Positions 61,676-64,000 of a stretch of DNA of 64,000 bases are shown one piece after another (positions within the stretch are counted from its first letter, which is position 1; each line of letters begins with the position of its first letter). This stretch comes from Halalkalibacterium ligniniphilum (lineage in GTDB: Bacteria > Bacillota > Bacilli > Bacillales > Bacillaceae_D). The translations under genes and the position numbers were made by a program. The notes under the pieces are model-generated. The model made no database searches. It worked only from the letters and a program-made list of their open reading frames with translations, and had not been told where the DNA came from. The stretch covers positions 1-64,000 of the forward strand of contig NZ_ANNK01000091.1 in assembly GCF_000334155.1 (NCBI RefSeq). The letters run 5' to 3'.

Positions 61676-62461
61676 ATGAAAAGTGAAGATAAGGTCATTC
61701 GCTTTAATGAATACACACAAAAATTACTGGAGAAGCGTCAAAAAGAAATCATCCATAAAGACATTTTGAACGAATTTCATTTTCAAAAAGAAGAAAAGCT
61801 TACTTCGCCTACGACATCTACTTCTACGGAAGAGGCGCGGTTATTAATGGAATATATGGAACGGTTTAATTTGCTTCAACTTCAAAGAAAAGATCAACAG
61901 ATGCGCAAAATCGTTATTTTAAAAAAATTCTTTAAAATGAAAAGAAACCAACAGGTTGTCATATTTTCCAAGTGCGGAAGTCATTCAATTTACACAGAAG
62001 GAAAAGTGAATGCAATCGGTAGAGACTTTGTTATGTTGACAAATTTACGAGAACGCATCTGGATTCCTTTTTCGGCTATCCATTCAGCAAACATTCCATT
62101 CGGCCAACCATCTTATACAAATTCTCATCAGCATTACATTTATGACAATGATTTGCGGAAAAAATTGCTTTTAAATTTTGGTGAAACAGTGGCAAAACGA
62201 GATATCTTAAAACAACAATTTTATGAAGAATCACTTCAGACAAATTTAAATGTTTGGAAGGATCTATGGGTAGAAGTACGTCTTGATGATAAAAAACAAG
62301 TGGGAAAAATCATCGAAACAAATAAAACGAAACTTGTTCTCGGTTTATTAAATAAACGAGAAGAGATCCTCTTGAAGCACATTCACTATATAAAAACCAT
62401 GCGTCTGTTAACGATGGTAGCACAATTATTTAATAATTTTCATCGCCTAAAAAAAATCTAG
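61676..62461 (+). CDS. MnxD-position protein with two barrel-like domains (261 aa)
   Basis: A basic soluble protein. Residues ~1-95 are helical and charged. Two segments look like Sm/SH3 barrels: QQVVIFSKCGSHSIYTEGKVNAIGRDFVMLTNLRERIWIPFSAI (~98-142; key residues G.V..IG.DFV.L....IWIPF..I) and VEVRLDDKKQVGKIIETNKTKLVLGLLNKREEILLKHIHYI (~200-241). AAGGAGG precedes the ATG. It is the first gene of a run reaching the multicopper oxidase and holds the place of mnxD; I cannot confirm orthology. Confidence 0.6.
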   Translation: MKSEDKVIRFNEYTQKLLEKRQKEIIHKDILNEFHFQKEEKLTSPTTSTSTEEARLLMEYMERFNLLQLQRKDQQMRKIVILKKFFKMKRNQQVVIFSKCGSHSIYTEGKVNAIGRDFVMLTNLRERIWIPFSAIHSANIPFGQPSYTNSHQHYIYDNDLRKKLLLNFGETVAKRDILKQQFYEESLQTNLNVWKDLWVEVRLDDKKQVGKIIETNKTKLVLGLLNKREEILLKHIHYIKTMRLLTMVAQLFNNFHRLKKI

Positions 62462-62544
62462 ACACCTTACTATATCATTATTTCATTTTAAGAATATGCA
62501 TACTTTAACTCTATGGATTTTTAGTTATGAATGGAGGAGTTTAC

Positions 62545-62841
62545 ATGAGTACTGAATCAAGAGAAGAGCAATGGTTTAGAAAGTTACAAAATTTAGAAGG
62601 AGAAGAAGTGTTAGTTGTTACAGAAACGGACCAGCTAAATTTATTTGGTCAAACCTTTCGGCCAATTTTTACTGGAACCATACATGAGATCAGCTACGGC
62701 CATCTAACGCTTTTTCCCGTCATTATCAAAATCTTAAATGCCCCATTTTTTAAATTCCCGATACCGCTATCCATCCCATTAGAGAAATTGGTCCATTTAA
62801 CACCTAATTTTGACCCTAATACAAGGTTTCCACTCACGTAA
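62545..62841 (+). CDS. MnxE-like small subunit, barrel protein (98 aa)
   Basis: A small protein with LEGEEVLVVTETDQLNLFG, then GTIHEISYGHLTLFPVIIK and a closing strand IPLSIPLEKLVHL, the layout of an Sm-like barrel. In known systems MnxE and MnxF are ~100-residue copper-binding subunits that form a complex with MnxG; the position two genes before the oxidase fits. ATG 62545 lies 7 bases after GGAGG; ATG 62527 overlaps a weaker site. Confidence 0.65.
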   Translation: MSTESREEQWFRKLQNLEGEEVLVVTETDQLNLFGQTFRPIFTGTIHEISYGHLTLFPVIIKILNAPFFKFPIPLSIPLEKLVHLTPNFDPNTRFPLT

Positions 62842-62871
62842 AATGATTTCGGAAGGAGGAATTCTATTAAA

Positions 62872-63180
62872 ATGCCCAACTTTAATGATTTTCAAATACA
62901 AAAACCAGTGATTAATGATCTTCATGACGAAGGTCTTATTCAAACTTTTGTAGAAGGGATAGGAAAAAAAGTCTTTATTTTAACACCTTCTTTTCCATTT
63001 CTCTTCATTGGAAAAATCATCGATGTCATCGGTGACCATTTGATGCTTGATGTAGAAACATCGAGTATCCAACAGCTAGAAAACCGTAAATGGCACGTTC
63101 ATATCCATCAAATTGAAGCCTTCTATATTGAGACCAGCGACGGTCCAAAAATACCCGAATTGAAAGATGATCTCACTTAA
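62872..63180 (+). CDS. MnxF-like small subunit, barrel protein (102 aa)
   Basis: A relative of the preceding protein in pattern: FVEGIGKKVFILTPSFPFLFIGKIIDVIGDHLMLDV, then WHVHIHQIEAFYIE as closing strand (HVHIH is a possible metal site). The AAGGAGG site is 12 bases from the ATG, longer than usual. It lies directly before the oxidase gene, matching the mnxE-mnxF-mnxG order. Confidence 0.68.
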   Translation: MPNFNDFQIQKPVINDLHDEGLIQTFVEGIGKKVFILTPSFPFLFIGKIIDVIGDHLMLDVETSSIQQLENRKWHVHIHQIEAFYIETSDGPKIPELKDDLT

Positions 63181-63199
63181 AAGGGAAGGGGGGGAAGAA

Positions 63200-64000
63200 A
63201 TGAAGCGATTTTATCATGTTGTCGCAATTCCCATTCGGATCGTATTAAATCGATTTGGTGATTATAATCCACGAGGCGCAATGTACGTTCTAAAAGAAAA
63301 CGAAGCCAAAGTAAAAGAACTTGTTCGTAATAACCCATTTAGCCCTGTTGAGTTTGTTCAACCACTTGTCATCCGGGCAAACAATGGAGACGAAATCGAG
63401 ATATTATTTGAAAATAAACTTCCTTTTTCAACAGGGATGCATTTTCAAGAAGCTGATTATAATGTATTCGATTCCGATGGTGCAAAGGTTGGTTTTAACG
63501 AAAATACATTGGTAGAGCCTGGGAAACAAATCCTTTATCGTATCAATGCAAATCACCATGGAGTCTATTACTTCTCTGATTTGGGTAATCCATCGAGCAG
63601 TGAAAAGGGGTCAAATATAAATGGGTTATTTGGAGCGATTTTTGTTCAAAAAAGAGGTTCATGGTGGACCAACCCTGTAACAGGAAAACCACTAAATAGT
63701 GGCGTATATGCTGACATTCACCATCCTTTTTTACCCTCACATCGAGAGTACGCATGGATATTTCACGATGAAATGCCCTCTGTTGATCTTACTGGAAATC
63801 GACAGTTGGACCCAGAAACAAACCAGGAACGTGATACGACCCATGCGATTAATTATCGTTATGAGCCTGAGCAGAACCGAAGAAAATTAATTGAAGAAGG
63901 TATTGTTTGCCCTGATTGTGTAGGTGAAGAGGTGCATCACGATTCTTGGGTATTTGGTGACCCGACGACACCTATACTAAGAGGATATATCGGTGACCCA
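63200..64000 (+). CDS. mnxG: MnxG-like multicopper oxidase, N-terminal 267 codons (runs off window)
   Basis: The start MKRFYHVVAIPIRIVLNRFGDYNP after AAGGGGGGG, and blocks PLVIRANNGDEIEILFENKLP, TGMHFQEADYNV, VYYFSDLG and NGLFGAIFVQKRGS describe a first cupredoxin domain of the ceruloplasmin-like MnxG group. IVCPDCVGEEVHHDSWVFGDP and RGYIGDP lead into a second domain. MnxG is around 1,200 residues with several cupredoxin domains and oxidises Mn(II) to Mn oxide on the spore surface; only about a fifth is here, and the copper sites, which usually lie further on, cannot be checked. The SCO and two small upstream genes support the assignment. Confidence 0.75.
   Translation, partial: MKRFYHVVAIPIRIVLNRFGDYNPRGAMYVLKENEAKVKELVRNNPFSPVEFVQPLVIRANNGDEIEILFENKLPFSTGMHFQEADYNVFDSDGAKVGFNENTLVEPGKQILYRINANHHGVYYFSDLGNPSSSEKGSNINGLFGAIFVQKRGSWWTNPVTGKPLNSGVYADIHHPFLPSHREYAWIFHDEMPSVDLTGNRQLDPETNQERDTTHAINYRYEPEQNRRKLIEEGIVCPDCVGEEVHHDSWVFGDPTTPILRGYIGDP

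Noticed and set aside
63321-63890. Several 60-70-codon frames near the right edge on both strands
   Set aside because: All are shadows of the long open frame from 63200 that continues to the window end and shows multicopper-oxidase motifs.
1-64000. CRISPR arrays, tRNA or rRNA genes, prophage, intact insertion sequences
   Set aside because: No regularly spaced repeats, clover-leaf-like genes, rRNA segments, transposase or phage structural genes were seen; the dispersed repeats carry no coding capacity.

Overview
The window is low-GC DNA from an endospore-forming member of the Bacillaceae, probably a marine or soil Bacillus relative. This rests on strong Shine-Dalgarno sequences with frequent GTG/TTG starts, TPP and cobalamin riboswitches, Bacillus-restricted families (DUF3900, YkvR/DUF3219, an IDEAL-domain protein), a cob operon in the gene order known from Bacillus (Priestia) megaterium, and the left part of a cluster resembling the manganese-oxidase mnx operon of Mn-oxidising Bacillus spores. 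No rRNA, tRNA, CRISPR array, prophage or intact insertion sequence was recognised.

Layout. (1) 0.9-1.9 kb: a degenerate HD-GYP protein. (2) 2.1-12.3 kb: a sigma-54 controlled cluster with PxpB/PxpC-like carboxyltransferase halves, a biotin carrier, a biotin carboxylase, a PxpA/LamB-YcsF protein and a GABA-type aminotransferase, then a CBS-PAS-AAA+ sigma-54 activator and a second PxpB/PxpC pair. A GG-N10-GC promoter and two 14-bp near-palindromes spaced 20 bp lie upstream. I infer an ATP- and biotin-driven ring-opening route (lactam or 5-oxoproline type) feeding a transaminase. (3) 12.3-17.2 kb: an Rrf2 regulator and an NmrA-like dehydrogenase sharing an operator, a small unknown gene, a fatty-acid desaturase and a sugar-nucleotidyltransferase. 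(4) 17.3-30.6 kb: two cobalamin riboswitch aptamers in series, then the anaerobic-type corrin operon cbiW-H60-X-J-C-D-ET-L-F-G-A-cobT and a nitroreductase.

(5) 30.7-47 kb: mostly single housekeeping or accessory genes (Rrf2 regulator, IDEAL protein, DUF3900, exonuclease III, patatin, MFS exporter, luciferase-like oxidoreductase, YkvR, VanW, SpeD, polysaccharide deacetylase, TatA). They are mixed with decayed genes: an unknown pseudogene, and a MocR regulator cut short where a Dam-type methylase gene begins. Copies of an intergenic repeat with GGCTGGGACA/TGTCCCAGCC ends occur here and elsewhere. (6) 47.3-55.4 kb: an aromatic meta-cleavage cluster with an XylR_N/V4R-PucR regulator, flavin reductase, RibF-like FAD synthetase, a tautomerase lacking its catalytic proline, a two-component monooxygenase, an extradiol dioxygenase and two alpha/beta hydrolases. 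Two activator-type promoters share a 22-bp block. (7) 55.5-56.6 kb: a TPP riboswitch, the ruins of a thiamin-precursor ABC transporter, and intact tenA. (8) 56.9-58.6 kb: a chemoreceptor.

(9) 59-64 kb: an mnx-like cluster with a SCO copper chaperone, two paralogous membrane proteins, several small proteins that look like Sm/SH3-type barrels, and the first 267 codons of an MnxG-like multicopper oxidase that runs off the window. All functional statements come from reading motifs and context; no database search was run.
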